From the NCBI GenBank assembly GCA_964560875.1, contig CAZLMW010000002.1:1-64000 (forward strand): 64,000 nt of DNA. The letters run 5' to 3'. The position numbers were made by a program, and so were the translations under genes. A model generated the notes under the pieces. It had not been told where the DNA came from, did no database searches, and saw only the letters and a program-made list of their open reading frames with translations. Within the stretch, counting starts at the first letter, position 1, and every line of letters begins with the position of its first letter. Source of the DNA: CAZLMW01 sp964560875. Lineage in GTDB: Bacteria > Myxococcota_A > UBA9042. Positions 23,863 to 32,788 of the stretch are shown one piece after another.

Positions 23863-26334
23863 ATGATCCAGCCTCTCCGTCTGTTTGCTGCGCGTCCCTT
23901 CACGATGCACCTCGGCCTTGTCGCACTGGTCGCATCTGCAACCGCCTGTGATATCGGCCCCAACGTCACAAAGGCGACCGAAGCGGCCGTCGCGACGGTC
24001 GAGTTCATCGAGGTCGACAAGACGACGACGCTGGGCGACAAGATCGTGCCCCCGCTGCCCGCATATGAGACCGAGGCCGAAAAGCTGGCCCCCGGCAAGG
24101 CCGACGCAGCCGACGATCAGCGCAACAAGTATCGGCAATGGTACGCCCAGACCGTTCCGCCCAAGGCCGGCGCGTTCCGTCCGTTCGGTGAGTGGGAGGA
24201 GATGAAAGAGGTCTGGACGACGTACAGCAACAGCATCCCGGGCACCCCCGCCGTGCGACGCATGTTCGCTCGGCAGACCATCAACTTCGTCCGCCACTCC
24301 GAGCCCAAGGTCACCGCGTACGTCATCGTCAATGCCCAGAACATCGGCGACAACTTCCTCAGCGCGCTGGATAAATACGGCATCACCGCGGACGAAAAGA
24401 AGCGGGTGAAGATCGTGAAGATGGACAACCAGACCATCTGGCACATCGACTACGGCCCGTTCCCGATCGTGGAGAAGAAGACCAAGACCATCGCGTTCAC
24501 CGACTTCATGTACTACGGCGGCCGCTACATCGACGACGCGATCCCGGCCCGCATCGCCCACGAGGTCCACAAGGACATCACCACGTTCAAGATGCCCTTC
24601 CCGTTCGAGGGCGGAAACATCCAGGCCGACGGCCACGGCATGTGCATGACCTCGATGCGCGCGCTCAACAACACCGGCTACAAGGCGATCAAGGTCCGCA
24701 ACTTGCTCAAGAAATACTGCGGCTGCGACACGACAATCATCGTGCAGGACATCAGCGACGACGGCACCGGCCACATCGATATGTTCTTCAAGTGGATCTC
24801 TGCCGACCACGTGATGTTCGGCAAATACGAAAAGGAGATCACGCTGGACTACGACGGCGACGGCAAGACCGAGACGCTCAAGATGCCGTCGTCGATCACC
24901 GGCTACAAGCAGGTCTACGAGCTCAACCAGAAGCGAATGGACGACAACAGCAAGGTCGTCGCGGCGCTGACGAGCCCGGTCACGGGCAAGAAGATCAAGG
25001 TGTCGCGCCTGTCCATGATGACGGCGTTGCGCGATGGCGGCGGCTCGACCGGTCACCTGCCCCGGACCTTCATCAACTCGACGTTCACCAACGGCGTCAA
25101 CGTGTACCCAAGCTACTCGCCCAAGAGCTGCCGCGACGCGGCGGGCAGCAAGTGCATGGTCGACAAGGACTGTGCGGACAAGGAGCACTGCTCGGCCGGC
25201 AAATGCACCAAGAACACGTACAACAACGGCAAGCTGCGGCTCGGAAGCGCGGTCGGTTGCGACGAGATCGAGAAGTGCAAGAGCGGCCAGGAGTGCGCGG
25301 TTGACCCGCTCAAGGTCGCCCTCAGGGCGCAGGTGCAGAAGCAATGGGAAGCCGCGATGCCAAACACCAAGCATGTCGGCCTGTACGCGGACCGCATTGC
25401 GCTGTGGTCGGGGGCCATTCACTGCATCACGCGAACCGTTCCGAACCTGCCTTACAAAAAGATCGTGCCCGACGGCCTGTGCCTCAAGGGAACCTGCGGC
25501 TGCGCCAAAGACGGCTACGATGGCTCGTGTGACTCCGACCAGGGCTGCTACGGACCCAAGCTGATCTGCAACTGCAACCGCTGCTGGGGCACCTGCAAGG
25601 GCGGGGCGACCAAGTGCACGGACGACTCGGACTGCTCGACCGACGGCAAGACCGTTGTCGAGGGTAGCTGCAGGATCGATCGCGATCAGAAGTGCAAGGG
25701 TGAAGGCGGCTCGACCGGCAGCGGCTGCGGTTCGCTGGCGTGGGAAGGCTGGTGCGATGGCAAGGTCCTCAAGTACTGCAAGGCCGGCTCCGCCAAACAG
25801 GTGACGTGCCCGAAGTGCTGCGGCTGGGACGCCAGCGAAGGGTCGTACAACTGCCTCAGCACCTCGGCCTGCGGGGGCGCCGTCCAGGAATGCGCCAAAG
25901 AGGGCAACAAGGGCTGCTCGGTACAGAGCTCCCACGCATGGGAATGCAAGAAGGAAGGCGATCGGCTCGTTCGCAAGTGGACCCACTGCGACGGCGGCAA
26001 GACCTGCGGCAGCGGCGCCTGTTTCGACCCGAACAGCGGCACCAAGCCCACATGCCCGGCGGGTTGGGGCACGGACAAGGACGCGGGAAGCACCGAGTCC
26101 GACGCCGGCTCCAGCAGCGGTGGCACGTCCAGTGGTGGCGGCGCCGATGGCGGGCCGGCCGGAATCGATGGTGGGACCGGTAGCAGCGGCGGCGGAACCA
26201 AGACACCTCCGGGCGGCGATGACGACGGCTGCACAGCCGCGCGCACTTCGCACAACGGCGGACCATTCGGTTGGTTCGTGTTGGTGTTCGGCGCGCTCGG
26301 CCTTGTCATTTCGCGTCGGCGCAAAGCTCTCTAG
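23863..26334 (+). CDS. Secreted deiminase of the agmatine/peptidyl-arginine deiminase family, Cys-rich, MYXO-CTERM-like
   Basis: 823 residues. Lipoprotein-type signal peptide ending at Cys29 (ASATAC). The deiminase domain follows (about 95-530): EVWTTYSNS (117-124), HIDYGPF (194-200), FEGGNIQADGHG (248-259), TGHIDMF (302-308) and IHCITRT with catalytic Cys521. These are the guanidino-hydrolysing family motifs (agmatine deiminase, P. gingivalis PPAD). A Cys-rich insert (423-478) interrupts the domain before the catalytic Cys. After it come Cys-rich modules (540-730), a Ser/Gly linker (740-785) and a tail of Cys790, a membrane helix and RRRK, matching MYXO-CTERM sorting signals. It may citrullinate arginine or agmatine at the cell surface. 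Confidence 0.82.
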   Translation: MIQPLRLFAARPFTMHLGLVALVASATACDIGPNVTKATEAAVATVEFIEVDKTTTLGDKIVPPLPAYETEAEKLAPGKADAADDQRNKYRQWYAQTVPPKAGAFRPFGEWEEMKEVWTTYSNSIPGTPAVRRMFARQTINFVRHSEPKVTAYVIVNAQNIGDNFLSALDKYGITADEKKRVKIVKMDNQTIWHIDYGPFPIVEKKTKTIAFTDFMYYGGRYIDDAIPARIAHEVHKDITTFKMPFPFEGGNIQADGHGMCMTSMRALNNTGYKAIKVRNLLKKYCGCDTTIIVQDISDDGTGHIDMFFKWISADHVMFGKYEKEITLDYDGDGKTETLKMPSSITGYKQVYELNQKRMDDNSKVVAALTSPVTGKKIKVSRLSMMTALRDGGGSTGHLPRTFINSTFTNGVNVYPSYSPKSCRDAAGSKCMVDKDCADKEHCSAGKCTKNTYNNGKLRLGSAVGCDEIEKCKSGQECAVDPLKVALRAQVQKQWEAAMPNTKHVGLYADRIALWSGAIHCITRTVPNLPYKKIVPDGLCLKGTCGCAKDGYDGSCDSDQGCYGPKLICNCNRCWGTCKGGATKCTDDSDCSTDGKTVVEGSCRIDRDQKCKGEGGSTGSGCGSLAWEGWCDGKVLKYCKAGSAKQVTCPKCCGWDASEGSYNCLSTSACGGAVQECAKEGNKGCSVQSSHAWECKKEGDRLVRKWTHCDGGKTCGSGACFDPNSGTKPTCPAGWGTDKDAGSTESDAGSSSGGTSSGGGADGGPAGIDGGTGSSGGGTKTPPGGDDDGCTAARTSHNGGPFGWFVLVFGALGLVISRRRKAL

Positions 26335-26387
26335 CGCCAAATCCCTGCTTCGCTGGACAACTTCGCGACGCGCGGGATCATGCCGCG

Positions 26388-27356
26388 ATGACGCGCTCTC
26401 TCGCCACGCAGCTCTGCACGATCGCCGGGCTCATCGCGTTGGCGACGGCGGCATTTGCACCTGTTGATGCGCGCGCTGCTGCGACGGTCGAGATCGCCCA
26501 ACGCATCAAGAACCGCAAGCCTGACAAGCTGGCCGTCGCCCTCGTTCGCCATTTCGCCGGCCTCGACCGCGTGGCGCCTGATCCCCTTGTCGGCCGTTCA
26601 CTGGGCCGCCAGAAAGCCGTAGCGGATGCGGACCCGGTTCCGCCCTCGTGGCTGGGCCATACGCGAAGGATCGTGCGGCAGGCATTTACGCCGGACGGAT
26701 TCGCGCAGCGGTGGGGCCACCCCCTGGCGCATGTCAGCCCGCGCGTCATGGCCGCGGAAGGTGGCGCGAGTGTCGCGACGACTTGGCAGAAGCTGGCGTG
26801 CGGCGGCCGGCTTGAGACAACCCTGCAGATGAACGCGCTCCGGCCCGGGAAACGGGACCGATTCTTGCTGACCCTGAGCTGGGAGTGCGGTCAACGCCGG
26901 ATTCGGCTGGTGGTCGTCGCATCGACTCAGGGTGCGCTGCTGGAGGCCTTCGGCATCACATCGCCACGCTTCCAGGACGCCGACCCGGTACGCGCAGCGA
27001 ACTTGTTCAAGGGTCATCAGCATCTTGTGCGGCTGCCGGGCAACCATGTCGTCGTGCAGGTGCAGTGGCATCCCAAACGCGCGGTGGACCGCTCGTCATT
27101 GCCCCGGCTGCAGCCATTTGGCGCCGCCAAGCCCAACCCGCAGCGTCGCGCCCTGTGGCTGTTCTCGCCGAAGGGACGTCCACTGTTCTCTCTGTTCGGT
27201 CCCGGTGAGACACCGCTGTCGCGCGTCGGCGTGTCGGAAAAGCGCGACCTCTTGGGCAAGGCCACCGTGGTCACCCAGCGGCTGGCCAGGGGGCTGAAGC
27301 GCTCGTGGCGCATCGATCTCAACGGCCGAATCACACCCTTGGGGAGCCATCGGTGA
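26388..27356 (+). CDS. Exported hypothetical protein
   Basis: 322 residues from ATG 26388, where a Sec signal peptide begins (IAGLIALATAAFAPVDARA). The mature part is basic, with two Cys (LACGGRLET and LSWECGQRRIRL) that could form one disulfide. No domain is recognised. It overlaps the next gene by four bases (GTGA) and follows the deiminase gene by 53 bases. Confidence 0.65.
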   Translation: MTRSLATQLCTIAGLIALATAAFAPVDARAAATVEIAQRIKNRKPDKLAVALVRHFAGLDRVAPDPLVGRSLGRQKAVADADPVPPSWLGHTRRIVRQAFTPDGFAQRWGHPLAHVSPRVMAAEGGASVATTWQKLACGGRLETTLQMNALRPGKRDRFLLTLSWECGQRRIRLVVVASTQGALLEAFGITSPRFQDADPVRAANLFKGHQHLVRLPGNHVVVQVQWHPKRAVDRSSLPRLQPFGAAKPNPQRRALWLFSPKGRPLFSLFGPGETPLSRVGVSEKRDLLGKATVVTQRLARGLKRSWRIDLNGRITPLGSHR

Positions 27357-28879
27357 GCCGACCAGCCATCGGCGCTGCGGTCGGATTCTTCCTCGTCGCC
27401 ATCGCCCTGGCTGGAGGAATCCACGCATCCCAGCCCCACGTATCCCAGGCCCCCGCATCCCAGGCCCCCGCATCCCAGGCCCACGCATCCCAGGCGCCGC
27501 TGCCGGCGGGGGTTACGGCCACCGTCGAGCGACTGGCGCGTGAGCTGGATGAGCGCGGGCGAACCGCGATCTCCGAGGATCTCGACGCGCTGGTTCGCAA
27601 GCATCCACTCGCGAGCATCGATCCCAGCACGCGTCTGCGGATCGCCCGTCTCAGTCTGTCGCTCCGTGGACTCGCCGCCGCCGCGCCGATCGCGCGAACT
27701 GCCCTCAAGGAGCTCGGGATTCCAGCTGAGATAACCGCGACGGCTGCCGCTGCGCTCGGCAAGCACGAACCCGACACCCTTGAACGGGTCGCTATCGGCT
27801 TGATCGCGGTCGGCCGCCGCAAGGAAGCCGTGGTTGTGATCCACGCTTGTTGGAACGCGCATCCGTCGACGTGGCGCTCTTGTCGCGCGACAGGAGTTGC
27901 CGGTGTGCTCGCCCAAATGGCTTGGCACGACGACGCCGAGAAGCTGATGACCGCGATGGCTGCGCGAGACGACGGATCGGACCGCGCGCAGACCATCAAC
28001 CTGGTGCTCGATCGCGCTCACGTGGCTCAATCGGCGGGTCGCTACGTGCACCAGTTGGCCGTGGTGGAAAAGGCCATCGCACGATTCGGACCGATCGGAG
28101 CACTCCTGGACGGCCGTACCGCGGCACTTCGACGCCTCGGCAGGTACCAAGACGCGATGACCCGGCTGGCGAAGCTCGCACGATCCGCGCCGTCCACGCC
28201 GGGAATCGTCGCGCGCCACTTCCACGCGTTCCTCAACTTCGAGGGAGCCGCCACCCACCGCAACGGACCCTACGCTGCCTATGCGGCGGCGAAAGAGAAG
28301 CTGCTTGACCGAGCCAGGGCGGACAAAAGCGACGCGCCCGCGGTCTTCGTGGCGGCGATGATGGCCCTGCGCGACGCGAGGTACGAAGATGCGGACGGCC
28401 TCTTCGCGACCTTGCCCAAGCTCGTGCCCAAAGATAGCCGACCGGTCGCGATGCGCGGATTCGTCGCGCTGTGGATCGGGGATGCCGGACGAGCCGAGAA
28501 GCTCGCAGCCGCGGCCCAGCGAGTCGATCCGAACGATGCAGCCGTCCCCTACTTACGTTCGCTGATCGCCCGCTCGCGAAACGACGCCAAGAGCGCGGCA
28601 AGTGAACTGCAACGATTCGTCACGATGCGCCGCGACCGCGCCACGCTGCGCTTTCGTCGCAAGCGCCGCGCCGTTCTCAGCACGCTCTACGCGCTGCGCC
28701 GCGGCGAACTACCGGACGACACCGATCGGCCGGACCACCCATCTCGCCGCTACCACCGCAACTCGCTCCACGAACCGTTCGAGTTGCCGCCTCCCTCGGT
28801 GCTGGTGGGCACGGGCATCGCGTTCCTCGCAGCGTTGGCATTCGGCGCCCTTCTGACCTGGCGGAGAAGGCGCGACTGA
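27353..28879 (+). CDS. Helical-repeat (TPR-like) protein with membrane helices at both ends
   Basis: About 508 residues, starting at GTG 27353 which overlaps the preceding stop. An N-terminal hydrophobic segment (GAAVGFFLVAIALAGGIHA) is followed by five 5-residue repeats (A/V-S-Q-A-P type) encoded by a 15-bp minisatellite. The body is a run of helix pairs resembling degenerate TPRs (AARYEDADGLFATLPKL, WIGDAGRAEKLAAAAQRVD). A C-terminal helix (VLVGTGIAFLAALAFGALL) precedes a basic tail WRRRRD. It is probably an exported membrane protein working with the protein encoded before it. Confidence 0.7.
   Translation: MSRPAIGAAVGFFLVAIALAGGIHASQPHVSQAPASQAPASQAHASQAPLPAGVTATVERLARELDERGRTAISEDLDALVRKHPLASIDPSTRLRIARLSLSLRGLAAAAPIARTALKELGIPAEITATAAAALGKHEPDTLERVAIGLIAVGRRKEAVVVIHACWNAHPSTWRSCRATGVAGVLAQMAWHDDAEKLMTAMAARDDGSDRAQTINLVLDRAHVAQSAGRYVHQLAVVEKAIARFGPIGALLDGRTAALRRLGRYQDAMTRLAKLARSAPSTPGIVARHFHAFLNFEGAATHRNGPYAAYAAAKEKLLDRARADKSDAPAVFVAAMMALRDARYEDADGLFATLPKLVPKDSRPVAMRGFVALWIGDAGRAEKLAAAAQRVDPNDAAVPYLRSLIARSRNDAKSAASELQRFVTMRRDRATLRFRRKRRAVLSTLYALRRGELPDDTDRPDHPSRRYHRNSLHEPFELPPPSVLVGTGIAFLAALAFGALLTWRRRRD
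27425..27499 (+). repeat. 15-bp coding minisatellite, 5 units
   Basis: Five consecutive 15-base units close to GCATCCCAGGCCCCC, each encoding five residues (ASQAP and variants). Unit number could change by slippage without shifting the frame. Confidence 0.85.
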
Positions 28880-28887
28880 GACGTTCG

Positions 28888-29829
28888 CTACTTCCAGGCG
28901 TCGCCGCGTTGTAGCCACTGCCGCCGCAGGACGAGCACCGGGATCTTGGAGCGCTGCAGCACAGATTCCGTGGCGCTGCCGAGCAACATCGTGGCGATGC
29001 GCCCCATGCCGTGCGAGGGGATGACCAGCAAGTCAGCCTTGCCCTCGACGCACGCTCCCGTGATGCCGGTGGCCACGTCGTCGCACATGACAACTCGCTG
29101 CTCGACCGCGACGTCCTCGGGAATCTCGATCTGTTCGGCCATCTTGTACCGAGCGTCGTCGATGCGCGCCTCGCTTCCTTCGGGCAGGTCGGGCCAAGTG
29201 ACGTTTGTACCGTCGATGGTCGCCTTGAGGCCGCGCGCCTGGACGACGTTGATGATCAGCAGCGCCGCGCGAAACGCGCGTGCCAGCCGCACTGCGTGCC
29301 GAACACCGGCAAGGCTCTCCTCGGAGAAATCGGTCGTGACCGCGATCGTCTCGTAGTACGGAGGCTCGGGGTTCAACCCACCTTCGGGGACAGTGCCGGG
29401 CACCACGAGGATCGGCGCGGTCGCCGTGCGCGCCAGGTTGATCGACTTGCTGCCGACTCGACCGTGCGAATCGCCGCCGCCGTGTTTGGTGGTGATCACG
29501 AGCGATGCGGTCGAGGCAGCTTCCCGCAGCACGTCGTCGACGTCGCCACGGAGCAGCACGGGTTTCGTTTCCACCCCATAGGCTTGCAGCGGCGCGAGCA
29601 GCGGTCGCAGTGAGTTCGTCAGCCACTTGTCCTTGTCCGGGGCGGCCAACACCGAAAACGAGCCGGTCGATCCCGCGGCAGGTGGGGCGGCGTGCAACAC
29701 CTCGATCGTGCTGCCAAAGCGACGACCGAAAGCGATCGCGTGCGGCACCGAAAGACCCGAAACGGTGGAAAGATCGGCGGTCATGACGATCAGCGGGATG
29801 TGCGGCGTATCCGCCGACGAACTCGTCAT
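28888..29829 (-). CDS. Universal stress protein, two tandem UspA domains
   Basis: 313 residues, two UspA folds. The first (about 12-150) ends with HGGGDSHGRVGSKSINLARTATAPILVV. The second (160-305) has the ATP-binding pattern GMGRIATMLLGSATESVLQRSKIPVLVL (GxxG-x9-GS). The first domain's pattern is less regular, as is common in tandem forms. ATP binding is likely in the second domain. The start overlaps the stop of the lipoprotein gene upstream (ATGA). Confidence 0.93.
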   Translation of the reverse strand: MTSSSADTPHIPLIVMTADLSTVSGLSVPHAIAFGRRFGSTIEVLHAAPPAAGSTGSFSVLAAPDKDKWLTNSLRPLLAPLQAYGVETKPVLLRGDVDDVLREAASTASLVITTKHGGGDSHGRVGSKSINLARTATAPILVVPGTVPEGGLNPEPPYYETIAVTTDFSEESLAGVRHAVRLARAFRAALLIINVVQARGLKATIDGTNVTWPDLPEGSEARIDDARYKMAEQIEIPEDVAVEQRVVMCDDVATGITGACVEGKADLLVIPSHGMGRIATMLLGSATESVLQRSKIPVLVLRRQWLQRGDAWK

Positions 29830-30275
29830 TTCTTGCCTCCAGGCGGCCGTGTGAGCTCGCCATACAACGTCTGCATCGGGGATTGCGGGCCGCGCAGCAC
29901 GACCGAGCCGCTCTTCTGCAACGATCGCAGCGACCGGACCAGCAAGGCGCGGCCGCTATGCATCACGACGAGCTCGCGATCTGGCGACCGGCCCCGAAGC
30001 AGCAGCCCGATCTTGTCGACACCGCTTCGTGTGAGCTGGAGCGTCACGACGGCCTGGCTCTCGCCGTCCTGCAGCATCACGCCGCGCACATCGCCCCGGA
30101 CCAACTTCACGGTGCGGGCCACGCTGCATGAGCCTTCGCGGCAGTACCAGTCGTAAAAGGTAGCGGTCTGTCCGGCTCCCGCCTGCAGGCCTACGTGCAC
30201 CGGCGCTCGCAATGGCACCCACGAGCCACAACCGGCAACGGCGATCAACAACGCTCCGACAATCAACGAGCGCAT
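29826..30275 (-). CDS. Lipoprotein, hypothetical
   Basis: 149 residues from ATG 30275; signal peptide with lipobox VAGC (LIAVAGCGSW). The mature part has two more Cys (WYCREGSC) and a beta-rich body (SQAVVTLQLTRSGVDKIGLLL). Coupled to the universal stress protein by a four-base overlap. Not recognised as a known family. Confidence 0.6.
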   Translation of the reverse strand: MRSLIVGALLIAVAGCGSWVPLRAPVHVGLQAGAGQTATFYDWYCREGSCSVARTVKLVRGDVRGVMLQDGESQAVVTLQLTRSGVDKIGLLLRGRSPDRELVVMHSGRALLVRSLRSLQKSGSVVLRGPQSPMQTLYGELTRPPGGKK

Positions 30276-30359
30276 CCACAGCCTCCCCCAAAAACGTAGG
30301 CCTGCGCCGTCATTCCACAACGATTGGGGAGTTCACTGACGCGGCATGGAGCGCACGGT

Positions 30360-31544
30360 TCAGGCGGACACGGCCCGTTCGACCGAGCCGTCGAACACCT
30401 GGTTGCGCAGCGCAGAAGCCACGGCGTCCGCCACGCCGTAGTGGGCGCGGAATTTCAACAGCTTCTCGGCGCGGCTGCCGTCCAGCGTCACCGGATAACG
30501 AATGAAGTCGATCTCGGCGGCCGGCATGTCGATCAAGCGCGCCTTGTACAGCCGGTCTGCCACGCTCGGCGCGATCACGTGCGGAACCGGCAGGTCCTGT
30601 TTGCCTGTCAGCGCGATCAACTTGCGAAGCGGCAAAGCCTGCGGTCCAACGATATTGAATACCCCACGCACGCCCGGGGTCGCAGCGAGCAGAGTCGCGG
30701 CCACGGCGTCTTCCTCGTGGATCACCTGCATCATCGGGTCAAAGCCCATCAGCACCGGCACCCGAGACATGCGCAGGTACTTGCTCATCGCGTTTCTCAC
30801 ACCGCCCAGGATGTGCACCGGCCGCAACACGACGGTCTCGATCTCGGGCGCTTTCCAAAAATAGCTCTGCGACAGCATGTCGACGCTGATCAGGTCGCGA
30901 ATCTGCGGGAATCGTCTTGCGCCGAGCAGCGGGGCGTCCTCGCCGATGAAGGTCGGATTGTCTGCCTGCGGACCATACACATCCGCGCTCGACAGCAGCA
31001 CCACCTTGGGAACGCGATAGCGCTGCGCGTACTCGAATACCCGCTGCGTTCCCACGAGGTTCCAGCTGTGATGCTCGTCGGGGTTCTGCCGCGGGTCGTG
31101 CATCAGCCCGAGGTGAAAGATCACGTCGACCTGCTCGGTACGGAAAAGCTCCTCGCACTTCTTGCGGCGAATATCGATCTGCAGGTGCTCGACGTCGCGG
31201 GGTTTGCGATGAAATGAGCGCCGGTCGATGCCGATCACGCGCACGTGCGGCTGCCGATGCAAGCGCCGCGCCAGGAGCTGTCCGAGGCGACCGGTGATCC
31301 CCGTAATGACGACCGTGGATTTGCGTCGCGGTTGGCGACGGCGACGACCCGTTCGGCGCACTGCGGGGCGTGGCGGCTCTTCGATAAGACCCAACTGCTG
31401 GTCGTCGGCTGTCATGGTAGTCGGCGCGCTGGCCGGTTTCGTCGACGCCTTGGCGCGCCCCGTCTTGCCCGCCGACGCTGTCTTGCCCGTGGACGCTGTC
31501 CTGGTCGACTTGCGAGGCTTCTTGGCTCGTTGCTTGCCGGTCAT
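30360..31544 (-). CDS. NAD-dependent epimerase/dehydratase with basic N-terminal tail
   Basis: 394 residues. Residues ~80-390 are an extended short-chain dehydrogenase: VVITGITGRLGQLLARRL (GxxGxxG), IGIDRRSF, VIFHLGLMHDPR, LLSSADVYGP. The usual YxxxK is not clear; the expected position reads VDMLSQSYFWK. The first ~75 residues are a Lys/Arg/Ser/Thr/Ala tail (KQRAKKPRKSTRTASTGKT...), then RRTGRRRRQPRRKS, which is not normal for the family and looks histone-like. The start overlaps the acyltransferase stop by one base (TGATG), so the pair is coupled and may act on a lipid or glycolipid. Confidence 0.8.
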   Translation of the reverse strand: MTGKQRAKKPRKSTRTASTGKTASAGKTGRAKASTKPASAPTTMTADDQQLGLIEEPPRPAVRRTGRRRRQPRRKSTVVITGITGRLGQLLARRLHRQPHVRVIGIDRRSFHRKPRDVEHLQIDIRRKKCEELFRTEQVDVIFHLGLMHDPRQNPDEHHSWNLVGTQRVFEYAQRYRVPKVVLLSSADVYGPQADNPTFIGEDAPLLGARRFPQIRDLISVDMLSQSYFWKAPEIETVVLRPVHILGGVRNAMSKYLRMSRVPVLMGFDPMMQVIHEEDAVAATLLAATPGVRGVFNIVGPQALPLRKLIALTGKQDLPVPHVIAPSVADRLYKARLIDMPAAEIDFIRYPVTLDGSRAEKLLKFRAHYGVADAVASALRNQVFDGSVERAVSA

Positions 31545-32548
31545 CAGACGAAGATCCCCCGTCGCTCTTTGAGCCCTTGCTGAATCATCTCGTCGATCGC
31601 GTCGCGTACCCTGCCGACGCGCTTGGCCATGAGCGTCTCGTCGTCGTTCGGATCGCCCTCGAAATACAGCGGTTCGCCGTAATAGATGCGGTACTTCACG
31701 GGCATTGGCCACATCGCAGCAGGCCCGAGAATCGGCAGCAAGAGGGGCAGCGGGAAGCTCGGCGCCCCGACCAGGCGAGCCAGGAACTGGACGTTTGCGA
31801 GGTTGATCACCTGCTCTTCAGCGCCGACCACCGCGATCGGCACAATCGGCGCCCCTGTTTCGAGCGCCAGGCGCATAAATCCGTGTCCGAACTGCGTCAT
31901 CTGGTAGCGCTGCGAAAACGGCTTGGAGATTCCGCGAGCTCCCTCGGGAAAGACCGCGACCGCCTCTTCGCTGTCCAGCAGGCGACGGCAGTTGTCTGGC
32001 AGCCCGGTCACCTGCCCGGCGCGCGTCACGAAGGTCCCAAACCAAGGTAACGTCGGGACGAACTTCTCGACCATCGTGCGAATCATGCGCGGCGGGTTTC
32101 GCTCGAGCAGCAGCGAGGTGCCGATCACCATGCCATCGAACGGGAGCTGGCCGCTGTGGTTGGCGATGAGCAGCACGCGACCGTCCGGGACGCGCTCGAT
32201 GTTGTGGGTCTCGGTGCGAAAATAGACGCGGTAGAGGAATTCGATGAACGGGACGACCTTGCGCATGTACGCCGGTTCCGCCCCGAATGGATCGACGCCA
32301 TGTTCGTTGATATTGCGCCCGTGGATGAGGTGCTGAATGCGCCTCTCCATCTCTTCATCGGGCATCCGCCACGAGCTCGCTTCGAGCATGGCGCGCACTT
32401 CGGCGGCGGCTTCCTGGAGCTCTTCGAGCAGCTTGTCGACGAGGTGCGTGCCCGAACCATCGCGGGTCACTTCCATGATCTGACCGGCCGCGCTGCCGGC
32501 GATTCGCGAGAGGCGTTCGACGCCGTCTTGCAAGGGGCTCTTGCTCAT
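31544..32548 (-). CDS. PlsC-like lysophospholipid/glycerol acyltransferase
   Basis: 334 residues from ATG 32548. The acyltransferase motif is NHSGQLPFDG (His131, Asp138), a variant spacing of HX4D seen in the DAGAT/MGAT-like branch; the FPEG motif is at 200-203 (VFPEGARG). The N-terminal ~90 residues are a helical extension. A hydrophobic Pro/Leu segment (FPLPLLLPILGPAAMW) lies near residue 275. It should transfer an acyl chain to glycerol-phosphate or a similar acceptor at the membrane. Divergent from gyrB. Confidence 0.85.
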   Translation of the reverse strand: MSKSPLQDGVERLSRIAGSAAGQIMEVTRDGSGTHLVDKLLEELQEAAAEVRAMLEASSWRMPDEEMERRIQHLIHGRNINEHGVDPFGAEPAYMRKVVPFIEFLYRVYFRTETHNIERVPDGRVLLIANHSGQLPFDGMVIGTSLLLERNPPRMIRTMVEKFVPTLPWFGTFVTRAGQVTGLPDNCRRLLDSEEAVAVFPEGARGISKPFSQRYQMTQFGHGFMRLALETGAPIVPIAVVGAEEQVINLANVQFLARLVGAPSFPLPLLLPILGPAAMWPMPVKYRIYYGEPLYFEGDPNDDETLMAKRVGRVRDAIDEMIQQGLKERRGIFV

Positions 32549-32788
32549 GACTCCAAGCTGCCCGACAGCGGCGCGAAAAGGAAGCGCCCCACCCCGATCT
32601 ATACCCCGATCGATGACCCGATTGCCGGACGATGCAAAGGCCGCCATGAGGTTGCTCTGGAAGTCTCGATCTGGTAGATTCTCGCGCCCGCGCGCACCGG
32701 TGGAACGTCCTGAATTCACGACGCTTTCACGACCCCTGCCCGAGCCGGCATCCGCGGACCCCCACCCGGAACGAATACGAGGACTCCG

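Noticed and set aside
23842..26340. 832-residue open frame on the minus strand opposite the deiminase
   Set aside because: Low-complexity shadow of GC-rich DNA. The plus frame has family motifs and a signal peptide.
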